Of a DNA stretch of 64,000 bases, positions 7,707-16,286 are shown one piece after another (the first letter of the stretch is position 1; each line of letters opens with the position of its first letter). Position numbers and translations under genes: made by a program. Source of the DNA: Micromonospora echinospora (GTDB lineage Bacteria; Actinomycetota; Actinomycetes; Mycobacteriales; Micromonosporaceae); assembly GCF_900091495.1 (NCBI RefSeq), contig NZ_LT607413.1:7331001-7395000 (forward strand), given 5' to 3'. The notes below the pieces were generated by a model that ran no database searches, was not told the origin of the DNA, and worked only from the letters and a program-made list of their open reading frames with translations.

Positions 7707-8894
7707 TTGTCCGGCGACGACCAACGCCGCAAGCCCCTGCACACCGTCCTCGACCGCGTCCGCCGCGCGGTGCCGCGGCTCGCCGCTACCACGGTCGCCG
7801 TCGTACGCGGCCGGCCCGACGCACCCCCGTTGACGCCGGCCGCTACCGAGGCACTGCGGACGATCGTCAGCCGGGCCGCGCTCTGGGTGCTCAGCAGCGT
7901 CGACGACCGCGCCGACCCGGGGGACATCCGCAGGTCCGGCGTGCTGGAGCGCGTGGACGACGGCCTCACCGGCCCGCTGGTCAGCCAGGCCTGCAACGAC
8001 ATGTGCCAGCGCACCTGGCAGGCCCTGGTGGAGGAGGCCACGGACGCGGAGGGCGTCCTGCTGCTGGAACGGGCGGCGCGCTACCTGGCGGCCGGTGCCG
8101 TCCTCGTCGAACACGTGCTCACCGGCCTTCGCACCGGACCGGAGATCGAGGCGCGTCCCGGGACGTGCCGGCAGCAGGTGCTGACCCGGCTGCTCGACGG
8201 CGAACGGCCGCCCGCGTCGCTGTCCGCGGGGTTCCCGGTCGCCGCCACGTACGCGGTGCTGGTCGTCCCGGCCCGCCGACCGGCCGCCATGGCCGCCGTC
8301 GCCGCCCGGCACGGCTGGCTCGCCGCCGAACAGCCCGGATCCGTCACCGTGCTGGTGCCGGTCGACGGGCCCGATCGCCGCGCCGAGGGCCGGGCCCGCG
8401 CCCAGCGCGCCTTCCAGACCCTGCGTCCGGAGCACCCCGCCGGCCTCGCCCTGCCGAACACCGTCGAGGACATCCCCGCGGCGGTCGCCGAGGCCCGGGA
8501 GGCCGTCGCGACGCTCAACCGGCTCGGGCGGCACGAGCGGGGACTCTTCCAACTGGACGACGTCCTGCTGGAGGCGGTGCTCTGCCGATCACCCGAGCTG
8601 GCCGCCCGGCTGGCCGGGCGGCTGCGGCCGGTGGCGATGCGCAACCCGTACCTGCTCGACACGCTGGCGGCCTTCCTGGACAGCGACTGCGAGCGGAGGG
8701 AACTCGCACGGCAGATGTTCATCCACCCGAACACGTTGAACCACCGCCTGCGGCGCGTTTCCGAGCTCACCGGGCTGTCGCTGACCAGCGCCGGTGACCT
8801 CTGTCTCCTGAAGGCCTCGCTCATGGCCTGGCAGGTGACGAGCAGGGCCGACGGGGTTCCCGCCGGCCGCCGGCCCGTCTCCCGGGTGGCCTGA
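7707..8894 (+). CDS. PucR-type transcriptional regulator
   Basis: A 395-residue regulator. The last 60 residues (DTLAAFLDSDCERRELARQ, then MFIHPNTLNHRLRRVSELTGL) are the PucR/CdaR C-terminal helix-turn-helix, and a GGDEF-like central region precedes it. The TTG start at 7707 has GAGGGTGA upstream. It lies on the same strand as the FAD oxidase and ends 10 bp before the convergent C-C hydrolase gene. PucR-family activators often serve as pathway-specific regulators in actinomycete antibiotic clusters, and that role is likely here. Confidence 0.87.
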   Translation: MSGDDQRRKPLHTVLDRVRRAVPRLAATTVAVVRGRPDAPPLTPAATEALRTIVSRAALWVLSSVDDRADPGDIRRSGVLERVDDGLTGPLVSQACNDMCQRTWQALVEEATDAEGVLLLERAARYLAAGAVLVEHVLTGLRTGPEIEARPGTCRQQVLTRLLDGERPPASLSAGFPVAATYAVLVVPARRPAAMAAVAARHGWLAAEQPGSVTVLVPVDGPDRRAEGRARAQRAFQTLRPEHPAGLALPNTVEDIPAAVAEAREAVATLNRLGRHERGLFQLDDVLLEAVLCRSPELAARLAGRLRPVAMRNPYLLDTLAAFLDSDCERRELARQMFIHPNTLNHRLRRVSELTGLSLTSAGDLCLLKASLMAWQVTSRADGVPAGRRPVSRVA

Positions 8895-8904
8895 CGCACC
8901 GCGC

Positions 8905-10698
8905 TCAACGCACGATGGCGTACGCCTGCTCCCCCCGCGGGCTCGCCGCCGCGAACACCTGGCCGCCCTCGGAGTGCCCGGTGGCGCACACCTTGCCCAG
9001 CGAGTGGGCGGCCACCTGCCGAAGCTCGTGTCCCCGTCGGCGCAGTCCCTCGACCGTCTCGCTCGGAAGTCCCTCCTCGACCACGACGACCGGCGGGGGC
9101 GTCTGGCGGGGCGTGAACGACGAGGGCACGTGTCCGGTGTGGAACGTCATGGCCTCGACGGCCGCCTGGGGCGTCATGCCGAAGTCGACGTGGTTGACGA
9201 AGAAGTTGAGGGTCCACTGGTCCTGCTGGTCGCCGCCGGGCGTGCCGAAGGCCAGCAGCGGCTCGCCCGACCCGGCCCGCACGATGGTGGGGCTCAACGT
9301 CGTGCGGGGCCGCTTGCCGGGTGCGAGGGAGTTGGGGTGCCCCTCCGCCAGCCACGCCATCTGCCCACGCGTGCCGAGCGCGAAGCCGAGACCGGGAACG
9401 ATCGGGGAACTGCTGAACCATCCGCCGCTCTGCGTGGCCACCACCATGTTGCCGTCCCGGTCACTGGCGCTGACGCAGGTGGTGTCGCGGTTCTGCGACG
9501 TGCGCCCGACGACCGCCGGGATGCCGTGGGCGAGCTGGTTCAGCCAGGCCGGTTCCAGGGGCGACGGCTCGTCCGGCAGCGGTGGAAGCCACGGCGTCCG
9601 CCCGCCCGGGGAGCCCGGGCGCAGGCCGGCCGCGGCGTGGTCGCCGATCAGGGCCCGGCGCTCGCGGGTGTAGCCGGCGGACAGGAGGTCCGACAGCGGT
9701 ACGTCGACGTGGTCCGGGTCCCCGTACCAGGCCTCGCGGTCACCGAACGCCAGCTTGGCGGCCTCGACGACGGTGTGGATGTGTTCCGGGCCGAGGTGCC
9801 GCAGCGCGGCCAGGTCGAAGCCCTCCAGCAGGGCGAGCTGCTGCAGGAACACCGGTCCCTGCGTCCACGGGCCGGGCTTGTGGACGATGTGGCCCCGGTA
9901 GCCGGCGGTGACCGGCGCCTCGATGGTGGGACGCCACGCCGCCAGGTCGTCGCCACGGAGGAGACCCCGGTGCCGCTTCCCGGTCGCGTCGAGGGCCTCC
10001 GCCGAACTCGTGAACGCGTCGATCGCCTCGGCGACGAAGCCCTCGTAGAACGTGTCGACAGCGGCCTCGAACTGGGTCTCGCGCCCCCGGCCCGCCGCCG
10101 TCGCCTCCTGCACGATGCGGCTGAAGGTCGCGGCCAGATCCGGGTTGCGGACCAGCGCGCCGGCGCGGGGCGCGGCACCACGGTCGAGGTAGATCCTGCC
10201 GGTCTCCGTCCACTCCTCACGGAACAGCGGGGCGAGCACACCGATGATCTCGGCGGCCTTGGGCAGCAGCGGGAATCCGCGTTCCGCGTACCCGATGGCC
10301 GGCTCCAGCACCTCGGCGAGCCGCAGCCGGCCGTGGTGTTGCAGCATCGTCATCCAGGCGCCGAAGGCACCGGGGACACACGCCGCCAGCAGGCCCGACC
10401 CGGGGACGTAGCGCAGGCCGAGGCGCCGGAAGGCGTCGATGGTGGCTCGGCGCGGCATGGGCCCCTGACCGGCGTAGACGCTGACCTCGCCGGAGGAGGC
10501 GTCGTGGACCATGATCGGGGCCTCGGCGGCCGGTCCGTTGACGTGCGGCTCCACCACCTGGATCACGAAGGCGGCGGCTGCCGCCGCGTCGAAGGCGTTG
10601 CCGCCACGGTCGAACATCGCCGCGCCGGCCGCCGAGGCCAGCCAGTGGGTGGACGACACCGCTCCGTACGTGCCGTGCAAATCGGGACGCGAAAGCAT
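8905..10698 (-). CDS. Gamma-glutamyltransferase-like C-C hydrolase (LmbA/Apd4 type)
   Basis: A 597-residue Ntn-hydrolase-fold protein without a signal peptide, unlike secreted gamma-glutamyltransferases. RDTTCVSASDRDGNMVV around residues 404-420 contains the autoprocessing and nucleophilic Thr (Thr406) followed by the usual Thr. Family-typical segments also include AVSSTHWLASAAG near residue 13 and FGTPGGDQQDQW near residue 500. In alkylproline pathways LmbA/Apd4 removes a two-carbon oxalyl unit from the ring-opened DOPA product instead of transferring glutamyl groups. The ATG at 10698 has GGAGGGAA upstream. It diverges from the C-methyltransferase gene across a 10-bp inverted repeat. Cytoplasmic location and neighbours support the biosynthetic role. 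Confidence 0.92.
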   Translation of the reverse strand: MLSRPDLHGTYGAVSSTHWLASAAGAAMFDRGGNAFDAAAAAAFVIQVVEPHVNGPAAEAPIMVHDASSGEVSVYAGQGPMPRRATIDAFRRLGLRYVPGSGLLAACVPGAFGAWMTMLQHHGRLRLAEVLEPAIGYAERGFPLLPKAAEIIGVLAPLFREEWTETGRIYLDRGAAPRAGALVRNPDLAATFSRIVQEATAAGRGRETQFEAAVDTFYEGFVAEAIDAFTSSAEALDATGKRHRGLLRGDDLAAWRPTIEAPVTAGYRGHIVHKPGPWTQGPVFLQQLALLEGFDLAALRHLGPEHIHTVVEAAKLAFGDREAWYGDPDHVDVPLSDLLSAGYTRERRALIGDHAAAGLRPGSPGGRTPWLPPLPDEPSPLEPAWLNQLAHGIPAVVGRTSQNRDTTCVSASDRDGNMVVATQSGGWFSSSPIVPGLGFALGTRGQMAWLAEGHPNSLAPGKRPRTTLSPTIVRAGSGEPLLAFGTPGGDQQDQWTLNFFVNHVDFGMTPQAAVEAMTFHTGHVPSSFTPRQTPPPVVVVEEGLPSETVEGLRRRGHELRQVAAHSLGKVCATGHSEGGQVFAAASPRGEQAYAIVR

Positions 10699-10738
10699 GA
10701 TCTTCCCTCCGCCTGACGCCGGGCGTCCGCCGCCCGCG

Positions 10739-10760
10739 CGCTCGCTGCTCGCAGCGAGCG
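10739..10760. promoter_or_regulatory. Perfect inverted repeat, candidate operator
   Basis: CGCTCGCTGC, a 2-base centre TC, then GCAGCGAGCG. The dyad is 41 bp upstream of the hydrolase start and 148 bp upstream of the methyltransferase start. It fits a dimeric repressor or activator site, or an mRNA hairpin in the hydrolase leader. Confidence 0.45.
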
Positions 10761-10907
10761 TGGCACGGCCGCCGCGCACACCGGAGAGAATCGGTGCCCC
10801 GGCACAACGTCCTTGGTGCTGGCCACAGCGTCACCCTCCGGTCCCGGGCAGGGCGGAATGCGGTAGGCGAGGATCACCGGCAGGCCCAGTCCAAGGGAGG
10901 GATCGTC

Positions 10908-11978
10908 GTGCGGACCGATGCGGGTGACCAGCTCGTCGAGCTCAGGACCCAGCCCCAGTTGCGGGAATGGCAGGACTTCCAACTGTCGGGGATGCCCCAC
11001 CTCATCAGTGCGATGCACCTGTGCCAGGCGGTCCACGCGCTGGCCGAGACCGGTCTGCTGGCCGAGCTGCGGGGCGGCCTGCGCCGCGACGACATCACCT
11101 CGCTTCCCGGTTTCGACCCCGAACTGGTCCGCGGGCTGCTGCGCTACCTGGTGGTCAGAGGCGTGGTGGACGACCTGCCGGACGGCTACCGGCTCAGCCG
11201 CCGGGGCGAGCTGCTGACCACCGACGTGTCGCTCGCCCGGCTGGGGGTGTACGCCGGGGCGTACGGCGCCGTGACTGCGCGGATGGGCGACCTGCTCACC
11301 GGCAAGGCCCGCTACGGCGTGGACGTCGACCGCGACGGCGGGGCGCTCGGCCGGCACTGCGCCACGCTGTTCTCCGTCTTCCACAGCGACACGATCATGA
11401 CCGCAACGCGGGAGCGCGGCATCCGTACCATGCTGGACGCCGGGTGCGGCGGCGGCCAGTTGCTCGTCGACGCCTGCCTGCGCGACGAGCGGCTGACCGG
11501 GATCGGGCTCGACAACTCGCCGGAGGCGATCGCGGTCGCCGAGAAGTCGGCACGTGAGCACGGCGTCGCCGACCGCGTCCAGTTCTTCGTCGCTGACGCG
11601 TTCGAACCCGAGACGTGGCCGGAGGTCTGCCGCACAGCCGACGCGATGTGCATCGTCAGCGCCCTGCACGAGCACTTCCGCCACGGCGAGGACGCGGTGG
11701 CCGAGCTGCTGCGCCGCTACGCCCGCGGCCTCCCGGCGCTGAAGATGCTGCTGGTCGGCGAACCCGAGCTGCTGTACGAGGACCGCGAGAACCACGACGA
11801 CTTCCTGCTGGTCCATGTCCTGACCGGTCAGGGCCTGCCCCGCGACCGGCACGCCTGGCTGCCGGTGTTCGAGAAGGCCGGACTGCCCTGCCGGCACATC
11901 TACACCCGGCCGGGAGCCGGGCCACGGCTGTGCTTCTACGACCTCCGACCCGCGTCCGAGGTCCCGGTCGGGCGGTGA
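10908..11978 (+). CDS. SAM-dependent C-methyltransferase (LmbW/Apd3 type)
   Basis: A 356-residue class I methyltransferase with an N-terminal helical dimerisation domain (about residues 25-120). The SAM-binding motif LDAGCGGGQLLVDAC is at 176-190 and GIGLDNSPEAIAVAEK follows near 199. In lincomycin, anthramycin and sibiromycin pathways the LmbW-type enzyme adds a methyl to the side chain of the pyrroline intermediate, giving a three-carbon chain. Tomaymycin-type pathways lack it and keep two carbons. The GTG at 10908 follows AAGGGAGGG by 7 bases; the longer in-frame extension is untidy coding sequence. Presence of this gene is the best structural clue to the product. Confidence 0.88.
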   Translation: MRTDAGDQLVELRTQPQLREWQDFQLSGMPHLISAMHLCQAVHALAETGLLAELRGGLRRDDITSLPGFDPELVRGLLRYLVVRGVVDDLPDGYRLSRRGELLTTDVSLARLGVYAGAYGAVTARMGDLLTGKARYGVDVDRDGGALGRHCATLFSVFHSDTIMTATRERGIRTMLDAGCGGGQLLVDACLRDERLTGIGLDNSPEAIAVAEKSAREHGVADRVQFFVADAFEPETWPEVCRTADAMCIVSALHEHFRHGEDAVAELLRRYARGLPALKMLLVGEPELLYEDRENHDDFLLVHVLTGQGLPRDRHAWLPVFEKAGLPCRHIYTRPGAGPRLCFYDLRPASEVPVGR

Positions 11979-12069
11979 CGACCAGGCACGGGTGTGGACC
12001 CGGGCCGGTCGTGCCGCGGTCCGGAATCCGGGCCGGGGGCGGGTGCCGTCACAGGGGCGATGCCGTCGG

Positions 12070-12109
12070 GGGCGGGTCGTCGTCGAGGGCGGGTCGTCGT
12101 CGAGGGCGG
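12070..12109. repeat. 17-bp tandem repeat, 2.4 copies
   Basis: GGGCGGGTCGTCGTCGA at 12070-12086 and 12087-12103, with a third partial GGGCGG. It lies in the 261-bp gap between the convergent methyltransferase and alcohol dehydrogenase genes. No gene is visible in this gap. Confidence 0.8.
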
Positions 12110-12239
12110 TCGGTGGACGACGGCCACCGCACCGGATCCCACGGTCTCCGGCGAGGTAGCGACGAGGTCCACAGCCACCCGGTCGGCGAGGGGCAGCCGC
12201 GAGGCCGGTTTCTGCCGGAGCCGGTCAGCGCGGCTCCCC

Positions 12240-13262
12240 TCACGGGCGCAACAGGGTCTTGACGGCGCGGCGCTCGTCCATCGCCCGGTAGCCCTCGGCG
12301 GCCTGCTCCAACGGCAGTTCGAGGTCGAAGACCTTGCCCGGGTCGATCGTACGGTCGCCGATCAGCTCCATCAGGTGCGGCAGGAAACGGCGTACGGGGG
12401 CCGGACCGCCATGCAGGTGCACCAGCGAGAAGAACATCTCCATGCCCGGCAGGCTCACGTCGTGGGTGACGCCGACGAAACCGACGTGCCCACCGGCACG
12501 GGTGGAGTGGACCGCCTGCATCATCGACTCCTGCGTGCCGACGGCCTCCACCACCGAGTGCGCGCCCAGCCCGTTCGTGAGGTCCTTGATCCGGGCGACC
12601 CCCTCCTCGCCGCGCTCGGTGACGATGTCGGTCGCGCCGAACTCGCGGGCCAGCTTCTGCCGGGACTCGTGCCGGCTCATCGCGATGATCCGCTCCGCCC
12701 CGAGCTGCCGGGCCGCCAGCACCGCGAGCAGGCCGACCGCGCCGTCGCCGACGACCGCGACGGTCCGGCCCGGCCCGGCCTCGGCGGCCACCGCGGCGAA
12801 CCAGCCGGTGCCCAGCACGTCGGAGGCGGCCAGGTAGCTGGGGATCAGGTCGGCGGACGGCACCTCGGGCGTGGCGACGAGGGTGCCATCGGCGAGCGGC
12901 ACCCGCAGGTACTCGGCCTGCGAGCCCAGGTCGCCCATCGGCACCCGGTGCACGCAGGCGCTCTGGTAGCCGGCCCGGCAGAGCTCACAGGTGTTGTCGG
13001 AGGCCCAGAACGAGCCGACCACGAACTGGCCGGGCCGGACGCCGGTGACCTCGCTGCCGACCTCCTCGACGACGCCCACGTACTCGTGGCCCATCGCCGT
13101 CGGGCCCGCCAGCTTCTGGATCCCCCGGTACGGCCACAGGTCCGACCCGCAGACACACGTCGCCGAGAGGCGGATGATCGCGTCCGTCGGCTGTTCGATC
13201 CGGGGATCGTCGCGGTTCTCCACCCGGACGTCGCCGGGGGCGTGCAGGACGGCACCACGCAT
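12240..13262 (-). CDS. Zinc-dependent alcohol dehydrogenase, MDR family
   Basis: A 340-residue medium-chain dehydrogenase. CVCGSDLWPYRG and GHEYVGVVEEVGSEV carry catalytic zinc ligands, and NTCELCRAGYQSAC is the structural zinc lobe with its first cysteine replaced. The coenzyme site reads VAVVGDGAVGLLAVLAARQLGA near residue 170. ATG at 13262 follows GGGAGAA. Divergent pairing with a MmyB-type regulator is common in actinomycetes and suggests local control of general aldehyde or alcohol metabolism. It is probably not part of the alkylproline cluster, though oxidation of a side-chain alcohol is conceivable. Confidence 0.9.
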   Translation of the reverse strand: MRGAVLHAPGDVRVENRDDPRIEQPTDAIIRLSATCVCGSDLWPYRGIQKLAGPTAMGHEYVGVVEEVGSEVTGVRPGQFVVGSFWASDNTCELCRAGYQSACVHRVPMGDLGSQAEYLRVPLADGTLVATPEVPSADLIPSYLAASDVLGTGWFAAVAAEAGPGRTVAVVGDGAVGLLAVLAARQLGAERIIAMSRHESRQKLAREFGATDIVTERGEEGVARIKDLTNGLGAHSVVEAVGTQESMMQAVHSTRAGGHVGFVGVTHDVSLPGMEMFFSLVHLHGGPAPVRRFLPHLMELIGDRTIDPGKVFDLELPLEQAAEGYRAMDERRAVKTLLRP

Positions 13263-13402
13263 AGCTGTTCTCCCTAGACGCACTCACTTGCCCACGGCAG
13301 CGCGCGACAATGCCGATGCGATATTCCCGGCATGTCTGTTTCGCGCTGACCGGATCCCAGAGAACCACGCCAGCGGTCCCGGCGGGAGACTCTGATGAAA
13401 GG

Positions 13403-13417
13403 TGTACCGGCGGTACA
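13403..13417. promoter_or_regulatory. Inverted repeat operator candidate TGTACC-N3-GGTACA
   Basis: A perfect 6-bp dyad with a 3-bp spacer, 37 bp before the regulator start and 140 bp before the divergent dehydrogenase start. The position suits autoregulation by the helix-turn-helix protein and control of the dehydrogenase. Confidence 0.5.
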
Positions 13418-13453
13418 TCCCAGTTCGGCACGGAGCGTCGTACCGTCGAGCAG

Positions 13454-14365
13454 GTGGACAACCGAGTCGAAGTGCACGACTTCCTCACCTCGCGCCGGGC
13501 CAGGATCACACCGGAGCAGGCCGGGCTGCCGACCACCGGGCAGCGCCGGGTACCCGGGCTGCGCCGCGGTGAGGTCGCCGCGCTGGCGGGGATGAGCGTC
13601 GAGTACTACGCCAAGCTCGAACGCGGCTCACTGGCCGGGGTCTCCGCCGGCGTGCTCGACGCGATCGCCCGCGCCCTGCGGCTCGACGACGCCGAGCGGG
13701 CCCACCTGCTGCGCCTCGCGCAGGAGGCCAACGGCAGTTCCGCGCTGCTGCGGCCCAGCCGGCGCGCGAAGCAGCGGACCGTGCGCCCGAGCCTGCAGTG
13801 GTCGCTAGACGCCGTCACCACACCCGCGATCGTGGTCAACAACCGCGCCGACCTGCTCGCCGCCAACCTGCTCGGCCGGGCCATGCACAGCGACGTCTAC
13901 GCCGACCCCACCGGCGTGCCGAACTTCGCCCGGTTCACGTTCCTCGACAGCGCCGCCCGTCGCTTCTACCCGGACTGGGGTCTGTTCGCCGACATGACCG
14001 TGGCCAACCTGCGCACCGCAGCGGGCATAGACCCCCACGACAAGGGTCTGCACGACCTGGTGGGCGAGCTGTCCACCCGCAGCGACGAGTTCCGCCGCCG
14101 CTGGGGCGCACACAACGTGCGCATCCACGGCACCGGCGTCAAGCACTTCCACCACCACATCGTGGGCGACCTCGCCCTCGCGTACGAGAGCATGGAACTG
14201 CGCGCCGAGCCGGACCTGACCATGACCATCTACGCCGCCGAGCCCGACTCGCCGACCGCGCAGGCTCTCTCGCTCCTCGCCTCCTGGGCCGCCAGCGAGA
14301 ACCGCCTCTCGGCGTCGGACCGTCCGTCGAACGCGGCCAGCGGATCGCCCGGCAGCGGACAGTAG
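13454..14365 (+). CDS. Helix-turn-helix regulator with MmyB-like ligand domain
   Basis: A 303-residue XRE-type regulator. The N-terminal DFLTSRRARITPEQAGLP and VPGLRRGEVAALAGMSVEYY segments form the DNA-binding domain. The C-terminal two thirds (PAIVVNNRADLLAANLLGR onward) match the MmyB-like ligand-binding fold that binds fatty-acid-like ligands. The GTG at 13454 is chosen because the family starts at this point; its Shine-Dalgarno is weak, and an upstream ATG exists at 13310. It is divergent from the alcohol dehydrogenase, with a dyad symmetry between them. Confidence 0.85.
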   Translation: MDNRVEVHDFLTSRRARITPEQAGLPTTGQRRVPGLRRGEVAALAGMSVEYYAKLERGSLAGVSAGVLDAIARALRLDDAERAHLLRLAQEANGSSALLRPSRRAKQRTVRPSLQWSLDAVTTPAIVVNNRADLLAANLLGRAMHSDVYADPTGVPNFARFTFLDSAARRFYPDWGLFADMTVANLRTAAGIDPHDKGLHDLVGELSTRSDEFRRRWGAHNVRIHGTGVKHFHHHIVGDLALAYESMELRAEPDLTMTIYAAEPDSPTAQALSLLASWAASENRLSASDRPSNAASGSPGSGQ

Positions 14366-14606
14366 CGCCGCCCGGTCGCGCCGCTCGGGGGTCGGGACGG
14401 TCGGATCCTCGACCGGGCGCGGGGAAGGGCCGAATCGATACCCACCGTCGCCACAGCGACGTCGGGGAACGTCTCTTCGGGGCCTGTCGCGGACGTCGAC
14501 GGCGTGTTCTCATACCGGCACGACGATGGCGGTGATCCTCTCGGCGGCGGCACTCGGCCGTCCCGCTCTGCGAGCCCTCCGCCTCCCCACGCGCGAAAGG
14601 GCGACC

Positions 14607-15566
14607 ATGCGCAAGAAGTCCATGTTCCAACTGGCAGTTCTGGCCGCTACGGCTTCGACGTTCCTGGCCTCCGGCGGTGCCTCCGGAGCGGTGACGGCAG
14701 CGCCCGCGACCGCCTCCCCCGGTGTCGAGGCGTGTGAGCCGGGCGCCGAGCAGCACAGCGCGGCGCGGGTGCGCGAGGGCGCCACCGCGCACGAGCCGGA
14801 GCTGTACGCCAAGAACGAGGCGAACGCCTACGGCGTGATCAAGGACTCGCCTCGCCTGCCCGACGGCAGCGTCACCGTGCCCACGGTCTTCCACATGATC
14901 TCCGACCACCCGTTCGGCGCCGCCGAGACGGCCCGGTGGAAGACCCTGATCGCGGCGCAGATGACGGTGCTCAACGACTCGTTTGCCGGCCGCACGGCGG
15001 CGGACGCCTCCAACACGCCGTTCCGGTTCTCGCTGGTCGACACGACGTGGACGGTGAACAGCGACTGGTACACGGTCGTGCCGGGCAAGAACGAGCGGGA
15101 CATGAAGAAGGCGCTGTACACCGGCGACTCCCGCACCCTGAACGTGTACGCGGCCAACATCGGCGACGGACTCCTCGGCTGGGCGTACTTCCCGAAGGGT
15201 TACAACAACGGCCGGGACTTCATCGACGGCGTGGTGATGCTCGACGAGTCGATGCCGGGCGGAACGGCGGGCAAGTACGCCCTGGGCGACACGCTGACCC
15301 ACGAGGTCGGGCACTGGCTGATGCTGGAGCACACCTTCGCGCACGGGTGCTCCGCTTCCGGTGACTTCGTCGCCGACACGCCACGGGAGGCGGCGCCGCA
15401 GTTCAACTGCCCGGAGGGCGCGGACAGCTGCTCCGCGCCCGGTCTGGACCCGATCCACAACTTCATGGACTACACGCAGGACTCCTGCATGAACATGTTC
15501 ACCCCGGGCCAGGCGGACCGGATGAGCGACGCCTGGGTGGCCTTCCGGGCCGGCGGCAGCAAGTAG
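14607..15566 (+). CDS. Secreted zinc metalloprotease, M43 (pappalysin/cytophagalysin) type
   Basis: A 319-residue protein. It has a Sec signal peptide (MRKKSMFQLAVLAATAS, hydrophobic to about residue 30) and then a propeptide-like stretch. The zinc site HEVGHWLMLEH is at residues 232-242, the extended HExxHxxGxxH-like motif in its actinomycete M43 variant. A Met-turn region follows with NFMDYTQDSCMNMFTPGQ near 290. Cysteines around CSASGDFVADTP and FNCPEGADSC suggest disulfides in the mature enzyme. ATG at 14607 is preceded by GAAAGGG. Monocistronic; role probably extracellular protein degradation. Confidence 0.92.
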   Translation: MRKKSMFQLAVLAATASTFLASGGASGAVTAAPATASPGVEACEPGAEQHSAARVREGATAHEPELYAKNEANAYGVIKDSPRLPDGSVTVPTVFHMISDHPFGAAETARWKTLIAAQMTVLNDSFAGRTAADASNTPFRFSLVDTTWTVNSDWYTVVPGKNERDMKKALYTGDSRTLNVYAANIGDGLLGWAYFPKGYNNGRDFIDGVVMLDESMPGGTAGKYALGDTLTHEVGHWLMLEHTFAHGCSASGDFVADTPREAAPQFNCPEGADSCSAPGLDPIHNFMDYTQDSCMNMFTPGQADRMSDAWVAFRAGGSK

Positions 15567-15809
15567 GCACGTGTCGGGCTGGCGGGTCGCGCAGCGGCCC
15601 GCCAGCCCTTCGTTCCGGTCGCATCTCGGTGAGTCGACCTTATGCACCGTTTGGCCGGATTATGGTGGGAGACCGAAGGGGCCGCTGTCGCCGCACGGTG
15701 GCGCACAGCGCACGTCGCGACGCCGACCGGAAGCGTCACGTCGTCCGGCCGAGAGGTGGACCGTCGATGCGAGAGGACGTTGCCGTGAGCGACGTCGACG
15801 ACTGCTGAG

Positions 15810-16286
15810 ATGGACTGGGCCGGTTGGGCGTTGTTCGGGTTGGTCGCCACCGCCGTGCTCACCGCAGCGCTGATCGCCGCCCAACTGGCCGGTCTCACCC
15901 GCCTCGACCTGCCCCTGGTGCTCGGGACGCTCGTCACCGAGGACCCCGACCGGGCCCGGGTCATCGGATTCGTCATCCACCTCTGCGCCGGTCAGGGCTT
16001 CGCCCTCGGGTACGCCGCCGCGTTCGCGCTGCTGCACCGCGCGACCTGGTGGATCGGCGCGCTGTTCGGGATGCTGCACGTCGGGATAGCGCTGACGGTG
16101 CTCCTGCCGCTGCTTCCCGGTGTCCACTCGCGCATGGCCTCGGAGCGGGCGGGCCCGGCCAGCACGGCCGTGTTGGAGCCACCCGGCCTGTTCGGCCTCA
16201 ACTACGGCCTCCAGACTCCCGCGGTCACGGTCGTCGTCCACGTCATGTACGGGGTCGTCCTCGGCCTGCTCCTCGACCATGACTGA
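15810..16286 (+). CDS. Small integral membrane protein, four predicted TM helices
   Basis: A 158-residue hydrophobic protein with helices at roughly residues 4-26, 48-72, 80-100 and 133-155. No catalytic motif is visible. The last 8 bases overlap the start of the GH15 gene, so the two are translationally coupled and probably act together. I do not recognise the family beyond conserved actinobacterial membrane protein. Confidence 0.75.
   Translation: MDWAGWALFGLVATAVLTAALIAAQLAGLTRLDLPLVLGTLVTEDPDRARVIGFVIHLCAGQGFALGYAAAFALLHRATWWIGALFGMLHVGIALTVLLPLLPGVHSRMASERAGPASTAVLEPPGLFGLNYGLQTPAVTVVVHVMYGVVLGLLLDHD

Noticed and set aside
6770..8797. 675-codon plus-strand frame across the FAD oxidase and PucR genes
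   Set aside because: Arg/Pro-rich shadow in another frame; both real genes are clear.
12070..12109. Short CRISPR-like array
   Set aside because: Only 2.4 contiguous 17-bp copies without spacers; a simple tandem repeat. No CRISPR array was seen anywhere in the window.
12240..14365. Inclusion of the alcohol dehydrogenase and MmyB-like regulator in the PBD-like cluster
   Set aside because: This divergent pair is common in actinomycetes without alkylproline genes, and no shared promoter motif with the cluster was found.
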